This document shows positions 52,345 to 61,088 of a stretch of DNA of 61,268 nucleotides, one piece after another; within the stretch, counting starts at the first letter, position 1; each line of letters begins with the position of its first letter. Below the pieces are notes generated by a model. The model did not search any database. It saw only the letters and a program-made list of their open reading frames with translations, and was not told where the DNA came from. Origin of the DNA: Symplocastrum torsivum CPER-KK1 (GTDB taxonomy: Bacteria > Cyanobacteriota > Cyanobacteriia > Cyanobacteriales > Coleofasciculaceae); contig JAHHIF010000042.1 in NCBI GenBank assembly GCA_019358875.1, forward strand, positions 1 through 61,268, given 5' to 3'. The position numbers and the translations under genes were made by a program.

Positions 52345-53178
52345 TTAGGCATGGGATGAGTTAATCACCAATCGCTGAATCTGGTCAACACTCAACTGTT
52401 CAACATTGCTGAAAACGACAGCAGCACCTGCTTCTTTGAGAATTTCCTCATAGGCATGACGGCGTTCTGCTGTTTCCTGAACGTGAGGCGGTAGGATACC
52501 AACACCAATCCAACGGCGTTCAGGATACAAAGCTTTGGCTTTCTCTATGGTGTACATATCTGCTACGGTGTCCCCCACATAAATAACTGGTATCTCACTG
52601 ACAACTGGATATCGCTGTTTTATCTGCTCAATTGTTGCGACTAAACCTGTGGGGTCAGGCTTACCCGGAGCATCTTCCATGGCAAGGAGTACTGGGGACT
52701 GAAGACCGAGGCGTTTTTCTAATACATAAGTCGCTGAACCTCGTGTCGCACCGCTAAAAAAGCCCCAGAGTATCCCTGCTGCTGTTAAGTTCTCTAGGTA
52801 GCGAGGCTCTAAGAGTAGTGGTTCAGTGCAGATATATCCTGTCCAATTTTCCGGGTTTGATCCTCGGTAGCGAGACTGAAAGAAGGCAACGAGGGTGTCA
52901 TAGTCGAGAGCAATTTGCGATCGCTCCTGACCCTGAGCTTCAAAGTAGCGGTAAACTAGCTCCTGAGATCCTTCCCAATCGTTGTTCCAAATCCCCTCTG
53001 CTTTTAAGTCATCAATTTCTATCGAGGATGGTCGATAAGCGCCCCCCGTGAAATGCTCTACTGTATCAGCGAGCGCACGTCGGTAAGAACCACCCACATC
53101 ACGCACAACACCATCAATGTCGAAAACAATGATCGCGCTTGAGTTGGCAGTAGGTGTTGTTGCTGTTGGATTCGTCAC
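52345..53178 (-). CDS. HAD-type hydrolase, TIGR01548 family
   Basis: The 277-residue protein has motif I IIVFDIDGVVRDVGGSYRRA (nucleophile and acid/base Asp), a helical cap (about 40-130), motif II in GFFSGATRGS, a conserved lysine in GKPDPTG and motif IV in IYVGDTVADMYTIEKA. Family members are cyanobacterial and plant-type HAD phosphatases of unknown substrate. Both catalytic Asp residues are present, so it should be active. Confidence 0.88.
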   Translation of the reverse strand: MTNPTATTPTANSSAIIVFDIDGVVRDVGGSYRRALADTVEHFTGGAYRPSSIEIDDLKAEGIWNNDWEGSQELVYRYFEAQGQERSQIALDYDTLVAFFQSRYRGSNPENWTGYICTEPLLLEPRYLENLTAAGILWGFFSGATRGSATYVLEKRLGLQSPVLLAMEDAPGKPDPTGLVATIEQIKQRYPVVSEIPVIYVGDTVADMYTIEKAKALYPERRWIGVGILPPHVQETAERRHAYEEILKEAGAAVVFSNVEQLSVDQIQRLVINSSHA

Positions 53179-53395
53179 GTTGCAAATCTCAAATCGGCTG
53201 ATATTTTAGAAAACGCAGTAGGAGAATAGTTCTCACACGAACTTGCACATTTTGCCAAGTGCTAAAGCTTTTTGCTCTCTTATCGCCAAGGCTTTTAACA
53301 TCTGCCCTACATTATTTCTCAGTTGCTTGAACCGTAGGTTAAGATTAAGAGTTGTAATGTAATCGAAGGAAGCTTGGGTGTCCTTGGAGGTGTGA

Positions 53396-53695
53396 TTGTC
53401 GAAATTTATTTTAAAAGTTCTTTGGTTGGATGAGAACGTTGCCCTAGCCGTTGATCAAGTAGTAGGCAAAGGCACTAGCCCGCTGACTTCCTACTTTTTC
53501 TGGCCTCGTGCTGATGCGTGGGATCAGCTAAAAGACGAGCTGGAAAAAAAGCACTGGATTGATGAAACGGATCGCGTTGAGCTACTTAACAAAGCCACAG
53601 AAGTGATTAACTACTGGCAAGAGGAAGGTCGGCGTCGTCCAATGTCTGAAGCTCAATCAAAGTTCCCAGAAGTTACCTTTACTGGCAGTGCATAA
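53396..53695 (+). CDS. Ribosomal protein PSRP-3 / Ycf65
   Basis: 99 residues with the family core FILKVLWLDENVALAVDQVVGKGTSPLTSYFFWPR and LLNKATEVINYWQEEGRRRP. The homologue is a small-subunit ribosomal protein of chloroplasts and cyanobacteria. TTG is the start: it follows GGAGGTGTGA at good spacing, and no ATG precedes the conserved region. A bidirectional terminator separates it from atpC. Confidence 0.93.
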   Translation: MSKFILKVLWLDENVALAVDQVVGKGTSPLTSYFFWPRADAWDQLKDELEKKHWIDETDRVELLNKATEVINYWQEEGRRRPMSEAQSKFPEVTFTGSA

Positions 53696-53716
53696 TCAAG
53701 GTAAAAGGTGAAATAC

Positions 53717-53757
53717 AAAAGGCAAAAGAGAGAAAATTTTTCTTCCTTTTGCCTTTT
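53717..53757. terminator. Bidirectional terminator between psrp3 and atpC
   Basis: AAAAGGCAAAAG (53717-53728) pairs with CTTTTGCCTTTT (53746-53757). T-rich tails follow on the plus strand (TTGTTTTTT), and on the minus strand TTGTATTT follows. The genes converge here. Confidence 0.8.
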
Positions 53758-53769
53758 TGTTTTTTACGT

Positions 53770-54180
53770 TCAAATCATCCCACCAGAGGCTTGAAAGCGA
53801 GCGCGTGCTCTTTTCAGGGCTTGAGTCGCCTGAATCTTCTCTTGGCGATTGTCGCTGTTTTGGACTTGATTGAGGCGAGTCTGCGCTTGGGTGTAAGCTT
53901 CCCGTGCGGTTTCTCGTTCAATCGTGTCTCCTCGTTCAGCACCATTGACAAGAATCGTCACTTCATCATTTTCGACTTCGGCAAATCCACCCATCAACGC
54001 GATCGCAACCCAGTCTTTTCCGGGACGAACTCGCATGACACCAATATCCAAAGCCGATAACAAAGGAGCATGACCAGTCAATATTCCCAACTGACCAGTA
54101 GTACTAGGCAGAATAACTTCCTCTGCCTCAGAATCCCAGACTGTTTTGTCGGGAGCAACTATACGAACAGTTAAGGTCAT
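53770..54180 (-). CDS. atpC: ATP synthase F1 epsilon subunit
   Basis: 136 residues. The N-terminal beta sandwich starts LTVRIVAPDKTVWDSEAEEVILPSTTGQLGILTGHAPLLSALDIG, and a two-helix C-terminal regulatory domain follows (AREAYTQAQTRLNQVQ). The subunit inhibits ATP hydrolysis and links the rotor. It is the second gene of the atpB-atpC pair; the 83-bp spacer contains a TTGTTTGTTG low-complexity run. Confidence 0.97.
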   Translation of the reverse strand: MTLTVRIVAPDKTVWDSEAEEVILPSTTGQLGILTGHAPLLSALDIGVMRVRPGKDWVAIALMGGFAEVENDEVTILVNGAERGDTIERETAREAYTQAQTRLNQVQNSDNRQEKIQATQALKRARARFQASGGMI

Positions 54181-54263
54181 CAGTTAGTTGTTTGTTGTTT
54201 GTTGTTTGTTGTTGGTAGAGTGAGACAACGCCCACTCTACTCATTTAAGTAAAGACAGATTGA

Positions 54264-55718
54264 TTAGCTGCCTGACTTGATTTTCTCGGCTTTGGCGACC
54301 GCTTCATCAATACTGCCAACCATGTAGAAGGCTTGCTCCGGCAGAGGGTCTAGTTCCCCAGACAGAATCATATCGAAGCCTTTGAGGGTATCTTCCAGCT
54401 TCACATACTTCCCAGGAGAACCCGTAAAAACTTCCGCTACAAAGAACGGTTGCGACAAGAAGCGCTCCAGTTTCCGCGCCCGCGCCACAATCAGACGGTC
54501 ATCTTCAGACAATTCATCCAGACCTAAGATTGCGATGATGTCCTGAAGTTCTTTGTACCGCTGTAGAGTTGACTGGACAGCACGAGCGGTCCCGTAATGT
54601 TCTTCACCAACAATAGCAGGCTGCAACATTGTAGACGCTGAATCTAGTGGGTCAACCGCTGGGTAAATTCCCTTAGCTGCCAAGCCACGAGACAACACCG
54701 TAGTTCCATCCAAGTGAGCAAAGGTGGTTGCAGGTGCCGGATCGGTTAAGTCGTCAGCTGGTACATAAACGGCTTGAATCGAGGTAATCGAGCCTTCCTT
54801 GGTTGAGGTAATCCGCTCTTGCAAATCCCCCATATCAGTTCCCAACGTTGGCTGATATCCCACTGCTGAAGGCATCCGTCCGAGTAGCGCCGATACTTCC
54901 GAACCGGCTTGCACAAACCGGAAGATATTGTCGATGAACAGTAGCACGTCCTGCTTGTTCACATCCCGGAAGTACTCCGCCATTGTCAGAGCAGAAAGAC
55001 CAACCCGCATTCTGGCTCCAGGTGGCTCGTTCATCTGACCATAAACCAGCGCAATTTTGGATTCGGAGGGATTGTCTTTATTAATCACCCCTGACTCGAT
55101 CATTTCGTTGTAGAGGTCATTTCCCTCACGAGTGCGCTCACCCACACCGCCGAACACCGACACACCACCATGATTGGTAGCAATGTTGTTGATCAGCTCC
55201 ATCATGATTACGGTCTTACCAACACCTGCACCGCCAAAGAGACCAATTTTGCCGCCACGACGATAGGGCGTCAGCAAGTCGATCACTTTAATCCCGGTTT
55301 CAAAGACAGAAGGCTTGGTTTCTAGATCAACCAGCTTCGGAGCAGAACGATGAATTGGGGAAGTTTCCTCGGCATTAACGGGGCCTTTGTTGTCTACAGG
55401 TTCACCCAGCACGTTGAAAATCCGACCCAAGGTAGCCATGCCTACTGGCACACTAATGGCAGCACCAGTATCAACGACTTCCATCCCACGTACTAGACCG
55501 TCCGTGGTACTCATGGCAACGGCTCGTACCTGGTTGTCGCCCAATAATTGCTGCACTTCGCAGGTCACAGAAACATCTTGTCCTGCTTCATTTGTGCCTT
55601 CAATTTTCAAGGCGTTGTAAATCTGCGGCATTTTACCGCGAGGAAACTCAATATCGACAACGGGACCAATGATTCTGGTGATACGACCAGTGTTTGTCTT
55701 TTCTGTAGTGGTGACCAT
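54264..55718 (-). CDS. atpB: ATP synthase F1 beta subunit
   Basis: The catalytic subunit of the thylakoid ATP synthase, 484 residues. Walker A is GGAGVGKTVIMMEL, the catalytic glutamate lies in GERTREGNDLY, and Walker B is DVLLFIDNIF. The sequence is full length with the normal N-terminal barrel (GRITRIIGPVVDIEFPRGKMPQIYNAL). In cyanobacteria atpB and atpC form an operon separate from the large atp cluster, as here. The start lies on ATG 55718. Confidence 0.98.
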   Translation of the reverse strand: MVTTTEKTNTGRITRIIGPVVDIEFPRGKMPQIYNALKIEGTNEAGQDVSVTCEVQQLLGDNQVRAVAMSTTDGLVRGMEVVDTGAAISVPVGMATLGRIFNVLGEPVDNKGPVNAEETSPIHRSAPKLVDLETKPSVFETGIKVIDLLTPYRRGGKIGLFGGAGVGKTVIMMELINNIATNHGGVSVFGGVGERTREGNDLYNEMIESGVINKDNPSESKIALVYGQMNEPPGARMRVGLSALTMAEYFRDVNKQDVLLFIDNIFRFVQAGSEVSALLGRMPSAVGYQPTLGTDMGDLQERITSTKEGSITSIQAVYVPADDLTDPAPATTFAHLDGTTVLSRGLAAKGIYPAVDPLDSASTMLQPAIVGEEHYGTARAVQSTLQRYKELQDIIAILGLDELSEDDRLIVARARKLERFLSQPFFVAEVFTGSPGKYVKLEDTLKGFDMILSGELDPLPEQAFYMVGSIDEAVAKAEKIKSGS

Positions 55719-56084
55719 GCTGCGCCTATAAGTGTGATCAGCTATGTTTCAGATACTGGAAAACAGTCTTAACATTTAGAAATGCTATCTTCCAGATTAC
55801 CACTGAAAGGACTCTGAATCTTACTGGTAGCTTGATTAAGCGCTATGGGTTGGGGGGTGGGGATCGGCGATTGGAGGCTAGGGATTGGGAAGACTTAGCT
55901 TAGGTAAGGTGGCAGGTGTTAGGGGGTGAGGTGGTAGGGTGAGCGGCGAGTCTTGGAGTTAGAATTTCCCCGAAGTTCTAATCTTCCAAAGTCTTAAGCT
56001 AGATTTTTCCCTAAAACCTATCACCTACGACCTAACACCTTATTTAGATTTTCCCTAAAACCTACCACCTACGACCTAACACCT
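55719..56084. promoter_or_regulatory. atpB upstream region with dispersed repeats
   Basis: 366 bp that should include the atpB promoter. The distal half is filled with repeat sequence: GGTGGTAGGG-type runs near 55910-55940 and a tandem duplication at 56000-56084. Confidence 0.5.
56000..56084. repeat. Tandem duplication of a ~41-bp unit
   Basis: 56000-56040 and 56045-56084 are two copies of TAGATTTTCCCTAAAACC...ACGACCTAACACC that differ at only a few bases. The unit itself is made of CCTACNACC-like heptamers, also seen at 27772, 29475 and 36838. Confidence 0.7.
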
Positions 56085-56393
56085 CTAAAGAGGCTCAGAT
56101 GCTTGCAACACAGCATCAAGCAATCCAGGAAAGCGAATTTCCAAATCCTCGCACCGTAGCGTGTTGAAGCTTTGTGTCCCTTCCGTCCGAGTGCGGATAA
56201 CGCCTGTCTCACGTAGCACTTTGAAATGATGAGAAAGGGTTGATTTAGCAACGGGGATGTTAAAGGCGCAGCAAGTTATTTCCCCTTTCGTCGCTAGGCT
56301 TTTAACGATTTGAAGCCGGATTGGGTCACTCAGAGCGTAGAGCACGCCAGTTAAGGAGATTTCATCCCGTACCGGGAAACTCATTTTTCTCAT
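56085..56393 (-). CDS. ArsR-family transcriptional repressor
   Basis: 102 residues with the ArsR winged helix: LYALSDPIRLQIVKSLATKGEIT, then the recognition helix in VAKSTLSHHFKVLRETGVI and the wing RTEGTQSFNTL. Cys41-Cys42 next to the recognition helix and another Cys in LRCEDLE could sense metal, thiol or oxidant. It is divergent from the MDR oxidoreductase gene with a perfect 32-bp palindrome between them, so self-regulation and control of the neighbour are likely. Confidence 0.92.
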   Translation of the reverse strand: MRKMSFPVRDEISLTGVLYALSDPIRLQIVKSLATKGEITCCAFNIPVAKSTLSHHFKVLRETGVIRTRTEGTQSFNTLRCEDLEIRFPGLLDAVLQASEPL

Positions 56394-56424
56394 CCTTGCA
56401 TTATCTCACAAACTCGTTTATATT

Positions 56425-56456
56425 TCGATTGTTCGTAAATTTACGAACAATCGAAT
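56425..56456. promoter_or_regulatory. Perfect 32-bp palindromic operator between arsR-type and oxidoreductase genes
   Basis: TTCGATTGTTCGTAAA is followed directly by its exact reverse complement, with no loop. It lies 31 bp upstream of the repressor start and 18 bp upstream of the oxidoreductase start, where a dimeric ArsR-type repressor would block both promoters. GAGG at 56465-56468 is the downstream ribosome-binding site. Confidence 0.85.
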
Positions 56457-56474
56457 AAATATTAGGAGGTTCAG

Positions 56475-57485
56475 ATGAGAGTCTGGGAAATTCAAAATAA
56501 GCAGGGCTTGGAAGCGTTGACTTTGACTGAGCGCCAAGAACCGCAGCCAGCGCTAGGACAAGTTCTGCTAAGAATGCGTGCTGCATCGTTAAATTACCGC
56601 GACTTGCTAACCGTAAAAGGAGCTTACAACTCGAAGCAGCGATTGCCACTCATCCCCTTGTCCGATGGTGTTGGGGAAGTTGTCGCGGTTGGGGAGGGTG
56701 TGACACGAGTAAAGATAGGTGATCGCGTTGCTGGGATTTTCATGCAAACGTGGTTGGATGGAGAATTCTCGGCAGAAAAGCCGAAATCCGCGCTAGGAGG
56801 AGCAATTGACGGCATCTTAGCGGAATACGTGACGCTGCACGAAGACGGTGTTGTTCATGTGCCGGAACATTTATCTGATGAAGAAGCCGCCTCTTTGCCT
56901 TGCGCGGCTGTAACCGCTTGGCAAGCACTGATTACTCAAGGCAACTTGAATGCCGGTGATACGATTTTGGTGCAAGGGACAGGTGGGGTTTCCCTCTTTG
57001 CCGTTCAATTTGCGAAATTAGTCGGTGCGCGTGCGATCGCAATCTCCAGCAGTGATGAGAAATTAGAGCGAGTCCTTCAGCTAGGGGCATCTAACGGCAT
57101 CAACTACAAAACAACCCCAAACTGGGATGAACAGGTTTGGAAACTAACCAATGAAGTTGGTGTTGACCACGTTGTCGAGGTTGGTGGTGCTGGCACCTTG
57201 AATAAATCCTTGCGTGCTGTTCGCTTCGGTGGCACTGTCAGTTTAATCGGTGTACTGACTGGATTGACTGGAGACATCAGTACTGGTTCCATTCTTCATA
57301 AGGGGATTCGGGTTCAGGGCATCTATGTTGGTAGTCGGGCGATGTTCGAGGCAATGAACCGTGCAATTGCTCTGCACCAACTCCGTCCAGTAGTTGATTC
57401 GGTTTTTCCCTTTACAGACGTGCGTGAAGCGCTAGCGTACATGGAGAGCGGTAAGCACTTTGGTAAGATTGTGATTCGTTTCTAG
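56475..57485 (+). CDS. MDR-superfamily NAD(P)-dependent oxidoreductase (alcohol dehydrogenase / quinone oxidoreductase-like)
   Basis: The 336-residue protein has the MDR N-terminal GroES-like fold (ASLNYRDLLTVKGAY, VGDRVAGIF) and the nucleotide-binding motif ILVQGTGGVSLFAVQFAK. The zinc ligands of classical ADHs are missing at the Cys of the active site (SLNYRD instead of xCHSD), so it belongs to the zinc-independent, QOR-like group. It reduces or oxidises small carbonyls or quinones; the substrate is unknown. The gene is controlled, I infer, by the divergent ArsR repressor. Confidence 0.9.
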   Translation: MRVWEIQNKQGLEALTLTERQEPQPALGQVLLRMRAASLNYRDLLTVKGAYNSKQRLPLIPLSDGVGEVVAVGEGVTRVKIGDRVAGIFMQTWLDGEFSAEKPKSALGGAIDGILAEYVTLHEDGVVHVPEHLSDEEAASLPCAAVTAWQALITQGNLNAGDTILVQGTGGVSLFAVQFAKLVGARAIAISSSDEKLERVLQLGASNGINYKTTPNWDEQVWKLTNEVGVDHVVEVGGAGTLNKSLRAVRFGGTVSLIGVLTGLTGDISTGSILHKGIRVQGIYVGSRAMFEAMNRAIALHQLRPVVDSVFPFTDVREALAYMESGKHFGKIVIRF

Positions 57486-57579
57486 GCAAGGATATATATA
57501 GACTGTATCCCTGCAAGAATCTAGCTATTAGCGGTTTATCATCGTCTTACTGGCAAAGGATTCAGACACATATGGTGAG

Positions 57580-58047
57580 TTATTTTGCGATCGCTCCTAC
57601 CGTACCCTTCACAGAACGTAGGTAATCATCTGGAGCAAGCAGAATCATCGTACCGCGCACACCCGCCGAAACAGCAATCTGATCAAACAGTTCAATAGTC
57701 TCGTCAACGTAGACTGGATAATCTTTTTTGCAAGCCAATGCCGTTACGCCACCACGGATGTATCCAGTTAGCGGCTGAACATCCTTCAGGGAAACCGTCT
57801 CAACCTTGCGGTTTTCTGTCAGCAGTGCCAAGGCTTTAAGGTCGAGTTGAGCATTTCCAGGCACAACAGCAAGACAAACACCTGTTCGATCTCCCCGTGT
57901 GACCAAGGTTTTAAAAACTTGTTTTGGGGGAAGACCAATCTTCTGCGCTACACTCTCAGCTGCCAAATCCTCTGGATCAACCTCATAGTGGAGAAGTTGG
58001 TAGGAGATTTCTAGATGAGCAAGGATGCGAACAGCATTAGTTTTCAT
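57580..58047 (-). CDS. ybaK: Cys-tRNA(Pro)/YbaK-type trans-editing deacylase
   Basis: 155 residues matching the YbaK/EbsC (INS) family: VFKTLVTRGDRTGVCLAVVPGNAQLDLKALA, then GYIRGGVTALACKKDYPVYVDET. These proteins hydrolyse mis-charged Cys-tRNA(Pro). The conserved Lys of the substrate pocket is in KTLV. It is convergent with the MDR oxidoreductase gene across 94 bp. Confidence 0.92.
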   Translation of the reverse strand: MKTNAVRILAHLEISYQLLHYEVDPEDLAAESVAQKIGLPPKQVFKTLVTRGDRTGVCLAVVPGNAQLDLKALALLTENRKVETVSLKDVQPLTGYIRGGVTALACKKDYPVYVDETIELFDQIAVSAGVRGTMILLAPDDYLRSVKGTVGAIAK

Positions 58048-58711
58048 CTGGGAGTTGGGCTAGATAAGCGACTCTCTTCCCAATATTGCCAATACACTCT
58101 AACAGTTTGGGAATGGGGCTACCTCGACCCCTGGGTCATGCGCGGCTTTCCCGGTAAAATCCGCAATCTGGTGTATCTAACCAAAAAGCTTTAGTCAGTA
58201 GAGTTCTATTAGACAAGGATTTACAAAAATTTTACTTGTTACTCAGTTTCTCTATTGAAGCTTTACGGACACTTCCTGAAATAAACCCTACATTAAAGAA
58301 AGGAAAAGAAATAACCCTGAGAGCCAGCAACAAGAACAATGAAGCGATCTTAGATGCACCCAAACTCTCAGTAGGTAGATTAATGACTTTTAAGCTAAGC
58401 GCTTGTTAGATGCGCTAATGACAGGGGAGCAAGTATTCAAAACCCTCAATACAAGTCTTGGAAACAAGGCTGTGATTGAAGTTCTGGTAATTAAGACTTA
58501 TTAGAAAGGCTTAATACCAGTTGCTACATAAAGTATGAGGAAATTAAATCGTTGCCTTCGCATAAGCGGTACCAGAATCTGACTTGATTAGTACCGACGC
58601 AACGTATACATAACTAAAACCCCAGACCAACACCATCATAGACATCCGCTTTCGATACTGAAAGTAGACGCAACCAACTCACCGATCAAACCTCAGTCAT
58701 AGGATAAATAT
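58048..58711. other. Long spacer with possible gene fragments
   Basis: 664 bp between the YbaK gene and the 58712 frame. An open stretch ending at TAG 58192-58194 reads GVGLDKRLSSQ to WEWGYLDPWVMRGFPGKIR, with protein-like composition but no start codon or known family. A second stretch (about 58190-58400) in another frame looks like a further fragment. Both could be relics of one decayed gene. I do not assign function. Confidence 0.3.
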
Positions 58712-58996
58712 ATGTCTTTAGTGCTATCTCTTGTTTTTTGGACTGCTGGGGCTGTTACCATCACACTCGGAATGGCGATCGCTGTCTATATGGTTCTAGG
58801 TCTACTACTTGTCCTAGATTTACGCAAGTCTCACGGTCAAAATAGAGGACTTCAGCTTCAAGCTCAGTTCCTCTATGACGGAACCGTCACTCCATCAGAG
58901 CTTGTCCTGAAGAATCCGACGACGTTGGAGCGCCCCCGCCAGTTGGAACGCCAAATTCTCCACCTGGCTGTAGAAGGAGCGCGGCAACAACCGTAA
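58712..58996 (+). CDS. Small membrane protein, function unknown
   Basis: 94 residues. There is one long hydrophobic helix (LVFWTAGAVTITLGMAIAVYMVLGLLLVLDL), then a polar tail. Its last 102 bp overlap the 3' end of the convergent glycosyltransferase gene. The N-terminal helix looks genuine. The polar tail from about residue 60 coincides with the other gene's codons, so the true end may be elsewhere. No family recognised. Confidence 0.5.
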   Translation: MSLVLSLVFWTAGAVTITLGMAIAVYMVLGLLLVLDLRKSHGQNRGLQLQAQFLYDGTVTPSELVLKNPTTLERPRQLERQILHLAVEGARQQP

Positions 58997-59920
58997 TGTG
59001 TGCGCCGCCGATAACGTCAACAATGTTTTATGCGGCTCCTCCAAAAGAAGACGGCTGTGTACCGCTACTGCTTGATGTGCTAGCTCTACCGCCGTCTTTC
59101 CGTCTTCCAATGTCACCGCACGGCGGGCTAAATGGCGCAACTGATAAGCCATTGCTGGTTTTTCCCAATCTTTCACCTGTTCGGGAGCATAAGCACGGGC
59201 TTTCTTTAGCATCCGTTCCCAAGAACGTAATTTTTTGAGCAATTGTGCTGAATGTCCTTCGGGATTAACACGATACAGTGTCAATGCCTCGGCTACCCCT
59301 TCAATCAGCCAATTGGTCTTGACAGCAATCCGTAACCAACACTCTACGTCTTCTGAGGGGTGTAGTACTCGGTCATCATCAAAGTAAAAGTCCTCAACAG
59401 TTCCATAAAGATTATCTTGGAAGCTAATCTCCTCTAGGACTTTGCGTCGAATTACCGCAACTGAACCATTGCCAATCGGAGTACGACAAAGAATGTCTAA
59501 TGGGGTAATGTCGGTCAGCGTAGTGAGCTGGTAGATACCTAAGGGGTTACCCATTTCATCGATAAAAGCCGAGCGACAGAAGCTAACACCAACTTGGGGT
59601 GATGAGTTAAGATGCTCAACATGGGCTTCGAGTTTGTGGGGTACCCACAGATCATCAGCATCTAGGAAAGCAATGTACTCACCTTGGGCAGCACGGATAC
59701 CAGTGTTACGGGCGGCAGCAACCCCACGGTTTTCTTGACGAAGGATTTTAACTCTAGGGTCAGTGAATTGTTGACAGATTTCGATGCTGCGATCGGGGGA
59801 GCCATCATCAACAATCAAAAGCTCGAAGTTCTTGTAGGTTTGTTCGAGGACTGATTGGACGGTGGCAGCGATATATTTCTCGACTTTGTAGACCGGAATG
59901 ATGACTGATACTTTTTTCAT
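58895..59920 (-). CDS. Family 2 glycosyltransferase
   Basis: The 341-residue protein has an N-terminal GT-A fold: SVIIPVYKVEKYIAATVQSVLEQTYKNFELLIVDDGSPD, NRGVAAARNTGIRAAQG and the metal-binding DxD in FLDADDLW (87-89). A helical C-terminus of about 100 residues (LARRAVTLEDGKTAVELAHQA) resembles a TPR-like extension. Such enzymes build polysaccharides or decorate lipids and proteins. Donor and acceptor are unknown. It overlaps the 58712 frame tail to tail. Confidence 0.92.
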   Translation of the reverse strand: MKKVSVIIPVYKVEKYIAATVQSVLEQTYKNFELLIVDDGSPDRSIEICQQFTDPRVKILRQENRGVAAARNTGIRAAQGEYIAFLDADDLWVPHKLEAHVEHLNSSPQVGVSFCRSAFIDEMGNPLGIYQLTTLTDITPLDILCRTPIGNGSVAVIRRKVLEEISFQDNLYGTVEDFYFDDDRVLHPSEDVECWLRIAVKTNWLIEGVAEALTLYRVNPEGHSAQLLKKLRSWERMLKKARAYAPEQVKDWEKPAMAYQLRHLARRAVTLEDGKTAVELAHQAVAVHSRLLLEEPHKTLLTLSAAHTLRLLPRSFYSQVENLAFQLAGALQRRRILQDKL

Positions 59921-60479
59921 ACACCCGTAACCCTTTTGTGTTTTAAGTCAAGTGGATAGCTTTAATTTCTTAACTTTTCTAAAAAACTCTTCTTTGTTTA
60001 GCTATAGTACATTCTTTGTCAATTATTAAGAATTGCCTGAAACTAAACTCGGAGTGAGGAGGTATCTATCGTATAACTACTTACGCGCCGTCTTTTGGAT
60101 AAACCCCTCTAGTCTTAAAGAAACTATTTACTCAATATCTACGCCATTTTGAGCGTTCTGCTCTGAGTTGTTTGTCGCTCTACGTAATACTACTGAGGAA
60201 ATGTCACTGCGTTATCCTCTTCAGCAGTTCTTTACTTAATCTTTTTATTCTTTGTTCGGTATATAAAGATTCTATAAAGAGAAATGGACACTATTTTACC
60301 CTAGCAACGCTATCAGGGAGCAGGAGAAAGCAGGCATTGATTCCTGCCCCTTTTACTGAATTAGCAGCATTTTTGAGTACTACTTAGTTCAAACAGTCGT
60401 TGTTCAGGTGAAAACCCTGTCATCCTACTCCTCTCTCTAGCGGATGATGCTTAAACCGTTTGACCAAGTGAATAAAACC
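59921..60479. other. Long spacer, no convincing gene
   Basis: 559 bp between the glycosyltransferase start and the end of the 60480 gene. A 71-residue frame at 60172-60387 has skewed composition (Leu/Ser/Cys) and no family match, so I do not call it. The region should contain the glycosyltransferase promoter. Confidence 0.4.
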
Positions 60480-60914
60480 CTACTCAGCCGCTTCTAGACG
60501 CAAGCGCTGCAATTCTTGTTGTAAAAACTTTCCCCATTCGGCCGCTAGAGGTATTTCTGTAAAGGGAACTTGGATTGAAGCGGTGGGTTCTGGAAAAAGA
60601 AATTCTAAAGCGATCGCACGACCTCCGCGAGGTGGTTTCTCCAAGTCAACGGGTTGAGTATCCACTAGTAGGCGAATGGCTTGCACCTCTTTGAGAGAAA
60701 AGGTATCTAGATTTATCGGACCCTTGCGTGTTGGCTTTCCCCACGTTAGGTCACTATTTTTTTGACCCAGTACCGCATAGATATCATATTTTGCCCGCTC
60801 AAACTGAGCTGCCCACTGACCATAGGCTTCAACTTTTTGGAATTCGTTCCAACCTGACCAAGTAAGCCAAAAAAATGCAGCTAGTAAAGGTAACCAGAGT
60901 AAACCACGTTCCAT
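60480..60914 (-). CDS. Conserved cyanobacterial protein with N-terminal transmembrane helix
   Basis: 144 residues. A single membrane helix (LLWLPLLAAFFWLTWSGW) at the N-terminus is followed by a soluble domain with TRKGPINLDTFSLKEVQAIRLLVD and PPRGGRAIALEFLFP. The residues around LQQELQRLRLEAAE are helical. It resembles small uncharacterised cyanobacterial proteins. No operon partner is evident. Function unknown. Confidence 0.7.
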   Translation of the reverse strand: MERGLLWLPLLAAFFWLTWSGWNEFQKVEAYGQWAAQFERAKYDIYAVLGQKNSDLTWGKPTRKGPINLDTFSLKEVQAIRLLVDTQPVDLEKPPRGGRAIALEFLFPEPTASIQVPFTEIPLAAEWGKFLQQELQRLRLEAAE

Positions 60915-61088
60915 CTTGGGCGTTTTTTCCTGACTTATGTAAAAACGTCAAAACTGTACCAGAGAGTTGTGCTTCTTTAAATTAAGGTAACAACATAGAG
61001 CTTCCTTAGTTAAGCCGAATCTTTCAAGGGTTCCGTAAGCCGTTCATCACACGGTGCTAGTAGCGGATGGCTGACCGCTGATAGCTAA
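60915..61088. other. Spacer left of the IS5-type element
   Basis: 174 bp including the promoter of the 60480 gene and a repeat (61063-61087, GCGGATGGCTGACCGC...) that abuts the element's end. Nothing else is seen. Confidence 0.4.
61063..61087. repeat. AGCTGATAGC-family dispersed repeat at the IS border
   Basis: The heptamer-type repeat ends 2 bp before the element's TAGACCTCTTGC terminus, which suggests insertion next to (or into) the repeat. Confidence 0.5.

Noticed and set aside
56000..56084. Possible CRISPR-like direct repeat (two ~41-bp copies)
   Set aside because: Only two copies, no unique spacers, low-complexity heptamer composition and no cas genes; it is a simple tandem duplication.
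60172..60387. 71-codon frame in the long spacer before the 60480 gene
   Set aside because: Leu/Ser/Cys-skewed composition, no family features; likely chance.
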